Assembly: GCA_047974375.1 (NCBI GenBank)
Contig: JBKECF010000029.1
Span: forward strand, 16,235-80,234
DNA from: JBKECF01 sp047974375
GTDB lineage: Bacteria; Bacillota; Clostridia; Lachnospirales; CAMZNU01
Reading direction: 5' to 3'
DNA length: 64,000 bases
This document shows positions 27,076-36,685 of the stretch, piece by piece. The first letter of the stretch is position 1. Each line of letters opens with the position of its first letter. The notes below the pieces were generated by a model. It worked only from the letters and a program-made list of their open reading frames with translations. It had not been told where the DNA came from and did not search any database. The position numbers and the translations under genes are program-made.

Positions 27076-27431
27076 ATGAAACTAGAAAAATACTAGGAAT
27101 AGCAATGGCAACAACAATGTTAATGGGTACTAGTGTGTTTGCAATATTTCAATATTTCTATGGAGAAACATTAGAATATGAGATAAAATTAAATGACGAA
27201 TATTATGAACAAATAGCTGAAATTAGCACTAAAAATAGAAAAAATATGGTTGTACATAATGAAACTAATGAATATGTTTTTATTAATATCATTAATGATA
27301 TGTTGATACTGGCTAATAGCAATTAATGTTTAGATCGAATTGATGAGTATGAAGATATTTGCATATTAGGAAAAGTGAATAATAATTCTATAAGTTATAA
27401 GTTTAAAATTGAATTTTTTTATGCCTCGTAA
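27076..27431 (+). pseudogene. Decayed small secreted protein gene (frameshift plus nonsense)
   Basis: GGAAGG precedes ATG 27076, which reads MKLEKY and stops. Adding one A to the A-run at 27086-27090 would instead give a normal signal peptide, MKLEKILGIAMATTMLMG with TSVFA, continuous with the 73-residue frame at 27105-27326. That frame ends at TAA 27324-27326, but coding-like sequence continues in the same frame (LDRIDEYEDICILGKVNN) to TAA 27431. So there are two lesions in a gene for an exported protein of about 117 residues. No family recognised. A terminator follows at 27469, where an intact gene's would be. Confidence 0.6.
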
Positions 27432-27468
27432 ATTGCAATGTTAAGTCTTGAAGGGGAAATATAAATTA

Positions 27469-27493
27469 GAGCGAATTGTATCGCTCTTTTTTT
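27469..27493 (+). terminator. Terminator after the decayed gene
   Basis: GAGCGA-ATTGTA-TCGCTC followed by seven T. The same GAGCGA/TCGCTC stem recurs at 42080-42098. Confidence 0.75.
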
Positions 27494-27606
27494 GTGTTTT
27501 TATTTTGAATTTGTACTAATAAATGAAATAAATTTTAAGAAAAAAAATAGGGGCTGTACTATAATTTACATAAGAAATTTAAAGGCTAAAATTTTTAGGA
27601 GGAGTT

Positions 27607-30297
27607 ATGAAAAAGCTAATCGGATTAATTAATAGTAAAAATAACCGAGTATCTTATGGTTTGGAACAATTAAAAAATATTTTATGCACAGATGCGAAAG
27701 TAGATTATTGTGAATATGATAAATCTAAAAAAGATTGTCTTTATATATACGGTGGTTTAACAAGTGATGCTTTTGTAAAAGAAATGGAAGAATCAGGGCT
27801 ACTAGTTTACCATACTAATGCACCAAAAAACGAGGGCTATTATTTAGCAAAAATCCCAGGGCACAATTTAATACTTTGCCTTGGGAAAAATTATAATGGT
27901 GTACTGTACGGTTTGCTAGAGCTTTGCGAAATTATAAAAAGGGGAAAAAGCATACCTATGGAATTATCAATTTCTGATGAACCTATTTATAAACTGAGAG
28001 GGCCAGCGGTGGGAATTCAATTAACAAAAATTGAGCCACCAAGGCTAACTTATGAATATCCTGTTACCCCAAAAAGATTTCCATGGTTTTACGATAAAAA
28101 AATATGGATAGAATTTTTTGACCAAATGATGTGGAATAGGTGTAATGTAATATATTTATGGTCGGGTCAACCTTTTTCATCTTTCGTAAAATTAAAAGAT
28201 TTCGAGGATTGTTTAGAAGTAACAGAAGAAGAATACAAAATGAACGTGGAAATGCTAAATTGGCTTACTAAGGAATGCGACAAAAGAGGAATTTGGCTAG
28301 TTTTCAAATTCTATAGTATTCACATACCTTTACCTCTAGCTGAAAAAAACAATATTGAGCTTTTGCAAAACCAAATAACTTCTTTAAATAGAAAATATAA
28401 CTATGATGGCATTGTAGAGTTTATAAAATCTTTTCCAAATGTAGGGCTTATGGTTTGCCTTGGTGAAGCCCTAAGGGGAACTCAAAATAAAACTGACTGG
28501 TTTTTAGATACAGTTATACCTGCCGTTAAAGAGGGGGTAAAAGAAACTGGTATAAAAGACTTGCCGCCCCTTATTTTAAGGGGACATGATTGCGACCCGA
28601 ATGCTATTATGGAAAAGGCAGTTCATATGTACGATAATCTTTATACAATGTGGAAATACAATGGGGAAAGCTTAACAAGTTATCACTTAACAGGAAAATG
28701 GAAAGATATTCACGAAAAGCTGTCTTCTAATGGTCAAACTCATATTATGAATGTTCACGTACTAGCCAACTTAGAGCCTTTTAGATATGCAGCAACAGAA
28801 TTTATACAAAAATGTATACAAGCGGGAACGGCGAAATATGGAAATAATGGATTGCATTTATATCCTTTATTTTTCTGGGACTGGCCCTATGCTGCCGATA
28901 AATCAGAAAACAGGCTATTGCAAAAAGAAAGAGACTGGATGTGGTACAAAGCTTGGTTTAGGTATGCCTGGAACCCCAATTTAGATGTAAATACAGAAAA
29001 ATTATATTGGATAGATGTATTGTCGGAGCATTTTAACTGTGAACACAGTCTTGGGGAAAATATTTACAAGGCGTTAAATTATATAGGCGAATGTACCCCA
29101 AGAATGCTTCGTAGGTTTGGTATAACTGAAGGTAATAGACAAACTTTAAATTTAGGGATGACAATGAGTCAACTTACTAATGCTTCTAAATATCGTCCAA
29201 ATTATGAGTTGTATAAATCTGTTTCAACTCCAGGGGAACAGCTGGATGCATATTGTCGAAAAGAAATAAATGGACAGGAACATTTTGGGGAAAATCCTAT
29301 AGATATGTTTAACGATGTAATATGGTATGCAAAAGAGGCATACGACAATATTTTAAAAGTAAAAAATAAAGTTAATAAAAATAATGAAGAATTAAATTAT
29401 TATATTTCCGATATAGAAGCAATTTATAAGTTAGTAATGCATTTTAATTATAAAGTAAAGGCTGCGGCACAAATTTTATACTATAAATACACAATGGATG
29501 AAAATTGCGTAGGAGATGTAAGTATATTAGAAAAGGCATTACCTCTTTGGGAAGAAAGCCTTAAGTGGTATAGGGAGCTAGAGGAATTAACAAAAAATAC
29601 CTATTTGTATGCAAACAGTATGCAAACACCTCAAAGGAAAATTCCATTCCCTAATGGAGAAACATATGGTCATTGGAGTCAGTGCTTACCAGAATACGAA
29701 AAAGAATTTATTAATTTCAAGAAAAATCTTAATAATATGAAAAAAGGGATTTTTGTTGAAGATGAAATAGTTGAAGAAGACACTGTAGTTTTTACAGGTA
29801 GCAAATTTAAATTATTAAGCGAAGATTGCTATACTTATAATTTAAAAAAGGGAACAGAAATTTTTAATGATATGAAATCGGAAATAAAAACTTATGCTCC
29901 TGAGCTAGAGGGACTTACAGGTATAGGGTTTTCCTTGGGAAAGGCTATTACGGATGGCATGACTGTAAAAGTTGAACTGGAGGAAGATTCTAAAATATTG
30001 TTGGCATACATGAATGCAAAAGGCTTAGAGTGGCTACAAGTACCAGATTTAGAAACAAATACCCATGCTGATGATAGAGGTGGACTAGCTATAGTAATAG
30101 GGAATGCAATGCAAGCTGAAGGCTGTCCAGATATGAATGTTCACGCCTTTACCTATGAAAAAGGAGTGCACGAATTATACCTTGGTACAGGTGGTTATAC
30201 AATAGTAGGTATCATTCCAAAAAACACAGAAATAAAAGTGCGAAATGCTGGGCTTTTTGGTGAAACAAAAGATAAATTAGATTGGTTGTATGAATAG
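27607..30297 (+). CDS. Uncharacterised GH-like protein (GH20/GH67-type N-terminal fold plus barrel)
   Basis: An 896-residue cytosolic protein (no signal peptide) that I cannot name. Residues 1-125 look like the alpha/beta domain that precedes the catalytic barrel in GH20 and GH67 enzymes (NYNGVLYGLLELCEII). From about 130 to 480 a (beta/alpha)8-barrel is likely: RGPAVGIQLTKIEPP, MMWNRCNVIYLWSGQP, GIWLVFKFY, GLMVCLGEALRG, PLILRGHDCDP, and LFFWDWPYAAD. Asp and Glu residues at strand ends (Glu in CLGEAL, Asp in RGHDCD) are candidate catalytic groups. A helical region follows, then a C-terminal beta domain. It is the first gene of a glycan operon with GH29, GH42 and two dehydrogenases. A glucuronidase-, hexosaminidase- or novel-type activity is possible. 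Confidence 0.6.
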   Translation: MKKLIGLINSKNNRVSYGLEQLKNILCTDAKVDYCEYDKSKKDCLYIYGGLTSDAFVKEMEESGLLVYHTNAPKNEGYYLAKIPGHNLILCLGKNYNGVLYGLLELCEIIKRGKSIPMELSISDEPIYKLRGPAVGIQLTKIEPPRLTYEYPVTPKRFPWFYDKKIWIEFFDQMMWNRCNVIYLWSGQPFSSFVKLKDFEDCLEVTEEEYKMNVEMLNWLTKECDKRGIWLVFKFYSIHIPLPLAEKNNIELLQNQITSLNRKYNYDGIVEFIKSFPNVGLMVCLGEALRGTQNKTDWFLDTVIPAVKEGVKETGIKDLPPLILRGHDCDPNAIMEKAVHMYDNLYTMWKYNGESLTSYHLTGKWKDIHEKLSSNGQTHIMNVHVLANLEPFRYAATEFIQKCIQAGTAKYGNNGLHLYPLFFWDWPYAADKSENRLLQKERDWMWYKAWFRYAWNPNLDVNTEKLYWIDVLSEHFNCEHSLGENIYKALNYIGECTPRMLRRFGITEGNRQTLNLGMTMSQLTNASKYRPNYELYKSVSTPGEQLDAYCRKEINGQEHFGENPIDMFNDVIWYAKEAYDNILKVKNKVNKNNEELNYYISDIEAIYKLVMHFNYKVKAAAQILYYKYTMDENCVGDVSILEKALPLWEESLKWYRELEELTKNTYLYANSMQTPQRKIPFPNGETYGHWSQCLPEYEKEFINFKKNLNNMKKGIFVEDEIVEEDTVVFTGSKFKLLSEDCYTYNLKKGTEIFNDMKSEIKTYAPELEGLTGIGFSLGKAITDGMTVKVELEEDSKILLAYMNAKGLEWLQVPDLETNTHADDRGGLAIVIGNAMQAEGCPDMNVHAFTYEKGVHELYLGTGGYTIVGIIPKNTEIKVRNAGLFGETKDKLDWLYE

Positions 30298-30311
30298 TTT
30301 GGAGGCGTACA

Positions 30312-31394
30312 ATGGAAAAAAAATTAAGAATGGGCGTGCTAGGTCTTGGTGAAGGTAGAAGTATTATTTCTGCAGTTATGCAAAGTGACTATTGGGAAAT
30401 AGGAAATATTTGCGATTTAAATGAAGATTTATGCAAGGAACAAGCAAATGCTTTTGCCTTAAGCCAGTACACATTGGATTACGAAGAAATGTTAAAAGAT
30501 GAAAATATTGATGTAATAGGCATCTATACACCAGATCAACTACATGCAGAGCATATACTCATGGCTTTAAAGGCAGGAAAAGATGTAATTTGTACTAAAC
30601 CCGTTATGGTTGATTTAGATAGAGCCAATGAATTGTTGGCAGTACAAAAAGAAACTGGAAAGTTAGTGTTTATAGGGCAAAGTTCCAGATATTTCGAGCC
30701 AATGCTACATCAAAGAGCTGATTATAATGAAGGCAAACACGGCGAGTTAGTAACTATGGAAGCCCATTATATGAGTGATTCTAGATGGTTTTTGGAAAAA
30801 GCATGGAGCCATCAAAAAGGTTTTAGCTGGATGTATAACTTTATGATACATGCCGTTGACTTAACAGCGTGGTATTTACCCAATGTAGAAGAAGTTTATG
30901 GGGCTGGTGTAGTAAGTGCAAATACAAAGGCCTTTGGCTTAAATGTACCAGATACATTAAAATTTATTCTAACAGATAAAAGTGGCATAAGTGCTACAGT
31001 TAGTGGAATTTATGCAACTCCTGCATTGGGCAATGATACAGAGGCATCAATAAATTGTACTCTTAGAGGGACCGATGGCGTAAGCCGTGCCAATTACCCT
31101 AGGTTAAAATATCTTACTAAATTTGATAAAAAACAAAAACAAGTAGACATTCATGACTTCAATGATAAACATAAGTATTATTTTAGGTTTGAGGGTGAAA
31201 GTCACCACGCTGGGGAGTATCAAAACTATATAGAAGACTTCGCTAAATGTAAAGCTGAGGGCAAAACTCCTTTACCAGACTTAAAAGAGGCAGTGCGCAC
31301 ATTAGCAATAATGGAAGCTATGGAACTTTCTGTAGAAACTGGACAGGTTATAAGAGTATCAGATGTATTAAAAAACCGTGATATAAATATTTAA
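30312..31394 (+). CDS. Gfo/Idh/MocA-family oxidoreductase
   Basis: A 360-residue NAD(P)-dependent oxidoreductase. The Rossmann motif appears as GVLGLGEGRS rather than the usual G-x-G-x-x-G with Ala/Gly, and ICTKPVMVD replaces the EKP motif with TKP while keeping the catalytic Lys-Pro. The MIHAVDLTAWYLP segment supplies the catalytic Asp/His of the C-terminal domain. Members oxidise sugar hydroxyls, sometimes as a redox step within NAD-dependent glycosidases (GH4/GH109-like). Here it directly follows the 896-aa GH-like gene by 14 bp, so an oxidise-then-cleave partnership is conceivable. Substrate unknown. Confidence 0.78.
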   Translation: MEKKLRMGVLGLGEGRSIISAVMQSDYWEIGNICDLNEDLCKEQANAFALSQYTLDYEEMLKDENIDVIGIYTPDQLHAEHILMALKAGKDVICTKPVMVDLDRANELLAVQKETGKLVFIGQSSRYFEPMLHQRADYNEGKHGELVTMEAHYMSDSRWFLEKAWSHQKGFSWMYNFMIHAVDLTAWYLPNVEEVYGAGVVSANTKAFGLNVPDTLKFILTDKSGISATVSGIYATPALGNDTEASINCTLRGTDGVSRANYPRLKYLTKFDKKQKQVDIHDFNDKHKYYFRFEGESHHAGEYQNYIEDFAKCKAEGKTPLPDLKEAVRTLAIMEAMELSVETGQVIRVSDVLKNRDINI

Positions 31395-31417
31395 ATGTCT
31401 GTCAAAGAATAAAATAA

Positions 31418-31446
31418 GGCTGGCGGAAATTCGTCAGTCTTTTTTT
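31418..31446 (+). terminator. Terminator-like hairpin before the GH29 gene
   Basis: GGCTGGCG (31418-31425) with CGTCAGTC (31432-31439), two G-U pairs, then seven T. Only 20 bp separate it from the GH29 start codon, with no room for a standard promoter, so it probably attenuates rather than ends the operon. Confidence 0.6.
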
Positions 31447-31465
31447 ATAACACAAGGAGATGAAT

Positions 31466-32809
31466 ATGGATAAAAAAATGCCGAGAGAAATGACGGGCGC
31501 AGAGCTTAGGTCAATGTTAAAAAGTAGTATTAACTTAAAAAGTTTAGGTGGAGTTAAATGCGAGGAATTAAATCTATCTAAAGAAGATAAAAAATGGTGG
31601 AAAGACGCTAAAATTGGAATGTTTATACATTGGGGTCTATACTCAGCTTTAGGAAAAGGTGAATGGGCAAAATACAATTTAAAAATTGATGATGAAGAGT
31701 ATAACAAGCTTTCCGAAGAATTATTACAAGAAGACTTTAATGCGGAAGAGTGGGTAGAAATAGCAAAGGATTTTGGTGCAAACTACAGTGTAATGGTTAC
31801 CAAGCATCATGATGGCTTTGCGCTTTGGGGTTCCAAAGGTAGCTACAATGATTTTAATTCTTGTAAAATGCCACCTCATAGAGATGTTGTTAGAGAGTTT
31901 GTAGATGGTTGCAGAAAAAATAATTTAGCTGTAGGGCTTTATTACTCTCCTATGGATTGGAGATTTCCGGGATATTTCGACCCAGAGGGTCTGCCGGAAA
32001 ATGCAAGTCTAATGAAAAAACAATGTTATTCCCAAGTGGAAGAGTTGTGCAGGGACTATGGACCTTTAGATATTCTTTGGTATGATGGAGCTTGGCTTGC
32101 ACATAAGGGTAGCGATACAACAAGTGCTTGGTTTTGGGAGCCGTCAAAACTTAACAAAATGGCAAGAAAATATAATCCTAAAATGATGATTAACCCACGT
32201 TCTGGCTGGGAGGGGGATTTTTATTGTGATGAGGGTTCCCATGAAATAACAGGGCAAATAATGCCTGTGCTTTGGGAGAAAAATATGTGCGTATGCTCAG
32301 GAAGTTCATGGGGGTGGATGAAAGAGGACCCTGTTTCAGATTTTAATTGGCTTATAAAAATGATGATAAACACAGTTTGTAGAGGTGGAAACTGGTTAGT
32401 TAATATAGGACCAGACAAAAATGGTAAAATATCTAAGGAAATAAGAAATAGAATGAAAGAAGTAGGGGACTGGTTAAGGGAATATGGTGAAAGTGTATAT
32501 GCAACAGAGGGCGGGCCTATAGAACCTATCGATAATGTTTATGGCACAACTTTTAAAGAGAATAAAGTATACTTACACATATTAGATGAAGAAAAATTTA
32601 AGGAAGAGCAGTTGCCTCTTATGGAAAATAAACTAAAAAATATAAAAACTTTTCAAGGTGAAGCTGTTGACTATAGTATTTCAAACACTGGAATTAAAAT
32701 TAATTTAGATAAAATTAACATGGAGTCACCAGATAGAATTTTAATTTTAGAGTTTGAGAATGATATTGAATTTGAAAAAGTAAGTGAAATATATTTTACA
32801 GGTAAATAA
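31466..32809 (+). CDS. GH29 alpha-L-fucosidase
   Basis: A 447-residue retaining alpha-L-fucosidase without a signal peptide. KIGMFIHWGLYS, VTKHHDGFALWGS (the HHDGFA hallmark) and AVGLYYSPMDW are GH29 signatures; Asp207 in ILWYDGAW is the expected nucleophile. The C-terminal beta domain is short. ATG 31466 is used since AAGGAG abuts ATG 31460 but is 6 nt from this one. It would release fucose from host glycans in the cytosol; GH42 follows at 16 bp, consistent with stepwise trimming of fucosylated galactosides. Confidence 0.92.
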   Translation: MDKKMPREMTGAELRSMLKSSINLKSLGGVKCEELNLSKEDKKWWKDAKIGMFIHWGLYSALGKGEWAKYNLKIDDEEYNKLSEELLQEDFNAEEWVEIAKDFGANYSVMVTKHHDGFALWGSKGSYNDFNSCKMPPHRDVVREFVDGCRKNNLAVGLYYSPMDWRFPGYFDPEGLPENASLMKKQCYSQVEELCRDYGPLDILWYDGAWLAHKGSDTTSAWFWEPSKLNKMARKYNPKMMINPRSGWEGDFYCDEGSHEITGQIMPVLWEKNMCVCSGSSWGWMKEDPVSDFNWLIKMMINTVCRGGNWLVNIGPDKNGKISKEIRNRMKEVGDWLREYGESVYATEGGPIEPIDNVYGTTFKENKVYLHILDEEKFKEEQLPLMENKLKNIKTFQGEAVDYSISNTGIKINLDKINMESPDRILILEFENDIEFEKVSEIYFTGK

Positions 32810-32825
32810 ATTTTAGGAGGAAAAT

Positions 32826-34847
32826 ATGTATTACGGAACGTCCTATTACCCAGAACATAAAAATGAAGCTGAGCTAAATCATGATATAAAGTTATTAATT
32901 GATTCAAAAATAAATACCATTAGAATGGGAGAATTTTCTTGGTGTAGAATGGAGCCGAAAGAAAATGAATACGACTTTAATTGGCTTATAAAAGTAGTAA
33001 ATAAACTTGGGGAAAATGGAATTAATACAGTACTTTGCACGCCAACGGCTTGCCCTCCTATTTGGCTTATTGAAAAATATCCAAATGTATTATATCAAGA
33101 TAATAAAAGAGTAGTACGCCCCTTTGGTGGTAGAAGGCATTATTGCTATACTAATGAAAATTATAGAAAACATTCAGAAAAAATAACAAGGGAGTTAAGC
33201 AAGGCTTTTGGTAAAAATCCCTATGTAATAGCTGTACAAATAGATAATGAACCAGCTCAAGAGGGCACAGGCCGTTGTACTTGCAAGAATTGCGAAAGTC
33301 GCTTTCACAAATGGTTAGAGGAAAAATACAAAACTATTGAAGAGTACAATAAGAGAAGTGGAAGTATTTTTTGGAGTCAAGAGTACACAAGATTTGACCA
33401 AATATCTTTTCCAGTAAACACTATAGAAGTTGGTGCACAGAATTCTATAAATGCATTTTATGAAAGTCCAACAGTAAGGTTGGATTTCGAGAATTTTGCC
33501 AGTGATATGCAAATTGAGTATCAAGACATTCAAACTAAAGTTTTAAAAGAATATTTTTCAAGTAATGTAGAAATAACGACTAATGGTACGGGTCTAGCTA
33601 CTAATAGCATAGATTACTATAAAAGTTTTAAAGATTTAGACAAATATGCTTTTGACTATTATCCAGATTTAAGAGATGCACAAGTTAGTTCTTTGCCCTA
33701 TGCTTTTGGTAGAGGCATAAAGGAGGATAATGCCTTTTGGATATTGGAATTTATGTCAGGTGGTGGTCATCGTCTTAGTGGATCTGGCAGATTACAGCCT
33801 AACCCTAATGCATTAAAGCAATCAGTTTTACATTCCTTTGCTCATGGAGCACAAATGATGTTGCATTTTCAATTTAGAACTTATCCTTTTGGTGCAGAGC
33901 AATTAAACTATGCCATTGTGGACATGGATGGAGTTCCAAGGCGAAGATATTTCGAAATGAAGGAAACAGCAGAGCTTTTAGAAAAATTAAAAGCTATAGA
34001 ATATGCTGAATTTAAAAGTGAAGTAGCTATAGTATTTGACTATGAATCTCATTGGGCGTTACGTATAAAGCCTGTAAATGATCCAGTTTTTAAGTACTTA
34101 AACTATCTTGAAAGTTTATATAAAAATTTAGAGGTAGCAGGCCTTAATGCTGACGTAATTTCTTTAAAAGGAGATTTAAATAAATACAAAGTTTTAATTT
34201 TACCTACAACGATTATTTTAAGCAGAAAAAATCAAGAAAAACTTAAAATTTACGTGAAAAATGGTGGCGTATTAATAGGTACTTTCCTTACGTCAGTTAA
34301 AAATGAAGATAATGTAGGCTACACAGATGTATTACCAGCAGGCTTAACAGAAGTATTTGCCACAACTGTAGAAGAAGTAGAGCCAGTTTTTGAAAAAAAT
34401 ATAAATAAAGTTGAAATAAACTTAAACGGTGAGATAATAACATCAATGGATAGATCTTGGAGCGAGCTCCTAGGTGGCGATTCCAAAGCAGTAGGTACAT
34501 ATTTAGAAGATTATAAGGTTGGAGAAAAAGCAATATCTGTTAATAATTATGGAAAAGGTAAAGCGTACTATATAGGTACGGACTTAGAAGATAATGGGTA
34601 TATTAATTTATTTAAACATATTGCCAAGGAAGCAAATATAAGCTGTACTTCCATTAACAGAGAGAAAAATGTAGAGGTTGTAAAAAGATTTTTAAATAAT
34701 AAAGAAATAATATTTATATTTAACTTTACAGGAAAAGACCAAGAGATTAAACTAGATGAAGAATATACAAATTATATAAGCCAAGAAAAAGCAGTAGGAA
34801 AAATATCTATAGAGAGAAATGGAACTTTAATACTTGAGAAAATCTAG
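32826..34847 (+). CDS. GH42 beta-galactosidase
   Basis: A 673-residue, three-domain beta-galactosidase: catalytic barrel, a Rossmann-like trimerisation domain (about 400-600) and a small C-terminal beta domain. Acid/base is Glu142 in IDNEPA, nucleophile Glu308 in WILEFMSGGG. CTCKNC is the zinc cluster found in many GH42 proteins. Cytosolic, no signal peptide. Usual length for the family. Preferred linkage (beta-1,3 or 1,4) cannot be read; lacto-N-biose-type host galactosides fit the neighbours. Confidence 0.92.
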   Translation: MYYGTSYYPEHKNEAELNHDIKLLIDSKINTIRMGEFSWCRMEPKENEYDFNWLIKVVNKLGENGINTVLCTPTACPPIWLIEKYPNVLYQDNKRVVRPFGGRRHYCYTNENYRKHSEKITRELSKAFGKNPYVIAVQIDNEPAQEGTGRCTCKNCESRFHKWLEEKYKTIEEYNKRSGSIFWSQEYTRFDQISFPVNTIEVGAQNSINAFYESPTVRLDFENFASDMQIEYQDIQTKVLKEYFSSNVEITTNGTGLATNSIDYYKSFKDLDKYAFDYYPDLRDAQVSSLPYAFGRGIKEDNAFWILEFMSGGGHRLSGSGRLQPNPNALKQSVLHSFAHGAQMMLHFQFRTYPFGAEQLNYAIVDMDGVPRRRYFEMKETAELLEKLKAIEYAEFKSEVAIVFDYESHWALRIKPVNDPVFKYLNYLESLYKNLEVAGLNADVISLKGDLNKYKVLILPTTIILSRKNQEKLKIYVKNGGVLIGTFLTSVKNEDNVGYTDVLPAGLTEVFATTVEEVEPVFEKNINKVEINLNGEIITSMDRSWSELLGGDSKAVGTYLEDYKVGEKAISVNNYGKGKAYYIGTDLEDNGYINLFKHIAKEANISCTSINREKNVEVVKRFLNNKEIIFIFNFTGKDQEIKLDEEYTNYISQEKAVGKISIERNGTLILEKI

Positions 34848-34856
34848 AGGTGCAAA

Positions 34857-35945
34857 ATGCTAAATGAAATAAAGGATATAAAGATTTATGAAGCAACATC
34901 AGAAATATCTCAGCCTATAGCAGATTCTACCCACAATATAAGTGAAATAAGTTTTTTTGTTGTGGAAGTAATTACAGAGGAAAATATAGTTGGCCAAGGT
35001 TATTTATTATCTTTCCACTACTCTAAAAATGCCATCAAGGGTGCGCTTATAGATGGTAAAAATTTTATTTTACAACAGGGGTATAAGGTTTACGAGACTG
35101 TTAAAATGAAAAAGGAATTTGATATTGAAAGCGAATATTTTGGCAGCCTAGGTTTGCAAAGATGGGTTCAAGCTACTTTAAATGTTGCTATGTGGGATGC
35201 TTGGGCGAAAACATTAAAAATGCCAATTTGGAAAATTTTTGGAGTATCTACATATAAGATACCTGTTTATGGAAGTGGAGGATGGTTATCCTATTCCATA
35301 AATGAGCTTATTGAAGAAGTTACTAATTATAAAAAAAGTGGCTTCAAAGCTGTAAAAATAAAAGTTGGCTCGGAGTCTGTAGAAGAAGATTTAGAAAGAT
35401 TGTATAAAGTTAGGGAAGCTATTGGCAATGATGTTAAAATAATGATGGATGCTAATCAAGGTATGACGGGAATTACAGCCTTATTGTTAGCAGAAAGAGC
35501 AAAAGAAATTGGCATACATTGGTTTGAAGAGCCTGTTCTTAACACAGATTATGAAAGTTATAAAATTCTGAAAAATAAAACAGGTATTTCCTTGGCAATG
35601 GGTGAAAGGGAGTATAATATAGAAAGCCTAAAGGCACTTATAGCTAGAAATGCTATAGACCTTTGGCAACCAGACATAATTAGAATTGGTGGAGTAGAGG
35701 AGTGGCGAAATTCAGCGGCATTAGCTAATAGTTACCATATACCTGTATTGCCTCATTATTATAAAGATTACGATGTTCCTTTATTAGCAACTGTACCAAA
35801 TGGCTATGGTGCTGAATCCTTTGATTGGATAGATGGAATTATTGATAATAAAATGGTAGTAGAAGATGGATATGCACAATTAAGACAAGGCGACGGCTGG
35901 GGATTTAATTTTAAAAAAGAATTTTTAAAGGAGATTTATGTTTAA
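34857..35945 (+). CDS. Enolase-superfamily dehydratase (mandelate racemase/muconate lactonising type)
   Basis: A 362-residue enzyme that abstracts the proton next to a carboxylate, typically dehydrating a sugar acid. KxK base motif at Lys167/Lys169 (KIKVG), metal ligands Asp198 (MDANQG), Glu224 (WFEEP) and the Glu in GERE, and a His in VLPHYYKDYDV as second base. This is the acid-sugar dehydratase pattern of the mandelate racemase subgroup. The neighbouring fucosidase and SDR make L-fuconate or a galactonate-type acid plausible substrates, but this is inference. It overlaps the SDR gene by 8 bp. Confidence 0.82.
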   Translation: MLNEIKDIKIYEATSEISQPIADSTHNISEISFFVVEVITEENIVGQGYLLSFHYSKNAIKGALIDGKNFILQQGYKVYETVKMKKEFDIESEYFGSLGLQRWVQATLNVAMWDAWAKTLKMPIWKIFGVSTYKIPVYGSGGWLSYSINELIEEVTNYKKSGFKAVKIKVGSESVEEDLERLYKVREAIGNDVKIMMDANQGMTGITALLLAERAKEIGIHWFEEPVLNTDYESYKILKNKTGISLAMGEREYNIESLKALIARNAIDLWQPDIIRIGGVEEWRNSAALANSYHIPVLPHYYKDYDVPLLATVPNGYGAESFDWIDGIIDNKMVVEDGYAQLRQGDGWGFNFKKEFLKEIYV

Positions 35946-36678
35946 TTTAAATGGCAGAACGGGAATTGTTACAGGTGGTTCAAGTGGTTTAGGATTAGCT
36001 ATAGCAAATACATTGGCAGATGCAGGAGCTACAGTATACACAATTAGCAGAACAGGAAGAGTAAAAGACGATACTATACTTCACAAAAATATTGTAGAAC
36101 TAAAGGGAGATGTGTTGGACTATGAAACATTAGAAGAAATAGTTAAAGAAGTTGGCGAAAAAAAAGGTATAGATTTCCTAATCAATAATGCTGGTATTAC
36201 TGTGAAAAAGAGGGCTGAGGATTTTTCTGATGAAGACTTTGATTTAATACATAGAGTAAATGTAAGCAGTGTTTTTAAACTATCTTGTCTATGCTATCCC
36301 TATTTAAAAAAGTCAGAGCACACAGGACGTATTATTAATATTTCATCTATGGCTGCTCATTTAGGTTTTAGTCAAGTAGTACCATATTGTTCTAGTAAAG
36401 GTGCTGTATTGGGATTAACCAAGGGTCTTTCTGTAGAATGGGCTAGAGAGAATATAACAGTTAACTCCATAGCACCAGGTTGGTTTCCATCTGAAATGAG
36501 TAAACAGGTAATGGATGAAGAACGGAAAAATAAAATATTATCAAGAATGCCATTAAATAAATTTGGTGACCCTAAAGACATTGGAGCCATGGCGCTTTTT
36601 TTAGTAAGTGATAGTGCAAAGTATATAACAGGACAAGATTACGCCGTTGATGGTGGGGCATTGTCTTTTGGTTTTTAA
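35938..36678 (+). CDS. SDR-family oxidoreductase
   Basis: A 246-residue classical short-chain dehydrogenase. Cofactor motif TGGSSGLG near residue 12, NNAGIT, catalytic Ser in NISSMAAH, Tyr150 and Lys154 (YCSSK). Start overlaps the dehydratase gene (ATG TTT AA), so the two proteins are translationally coupled and probably consecutive in a pathway. Ser rather than Asp at the end of beta2 (TISRTGR) suggests NADP preference, weakly. Likely acts on a sugar, sugar acid or 2-keto-3-deoxy acid. Confidence 0.85.
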   Translation: MFNLNGRTGIVTGGSSGLGLAIANTLADAGATVYTISRTGRVKDDTILHKNIVELKGDVLDYETLEEIVKEVGEKKGIDFLINNAGITVKKRAEDFSDEDFDLIHRVNVSSVFKLSCLCYPYLKKSEHTGRIINISSMAAHLGFSQVVPYCSSKGAVLGLTKGLSVEWARENITVNSIAPGWFPSEMSKQVMDEERKNKILSRMPLNKFGDPKDIGAMALFLVSDSAKYITGQDYAVDGGALSFGF

Positions 36679-36685
36679 TGGATAT

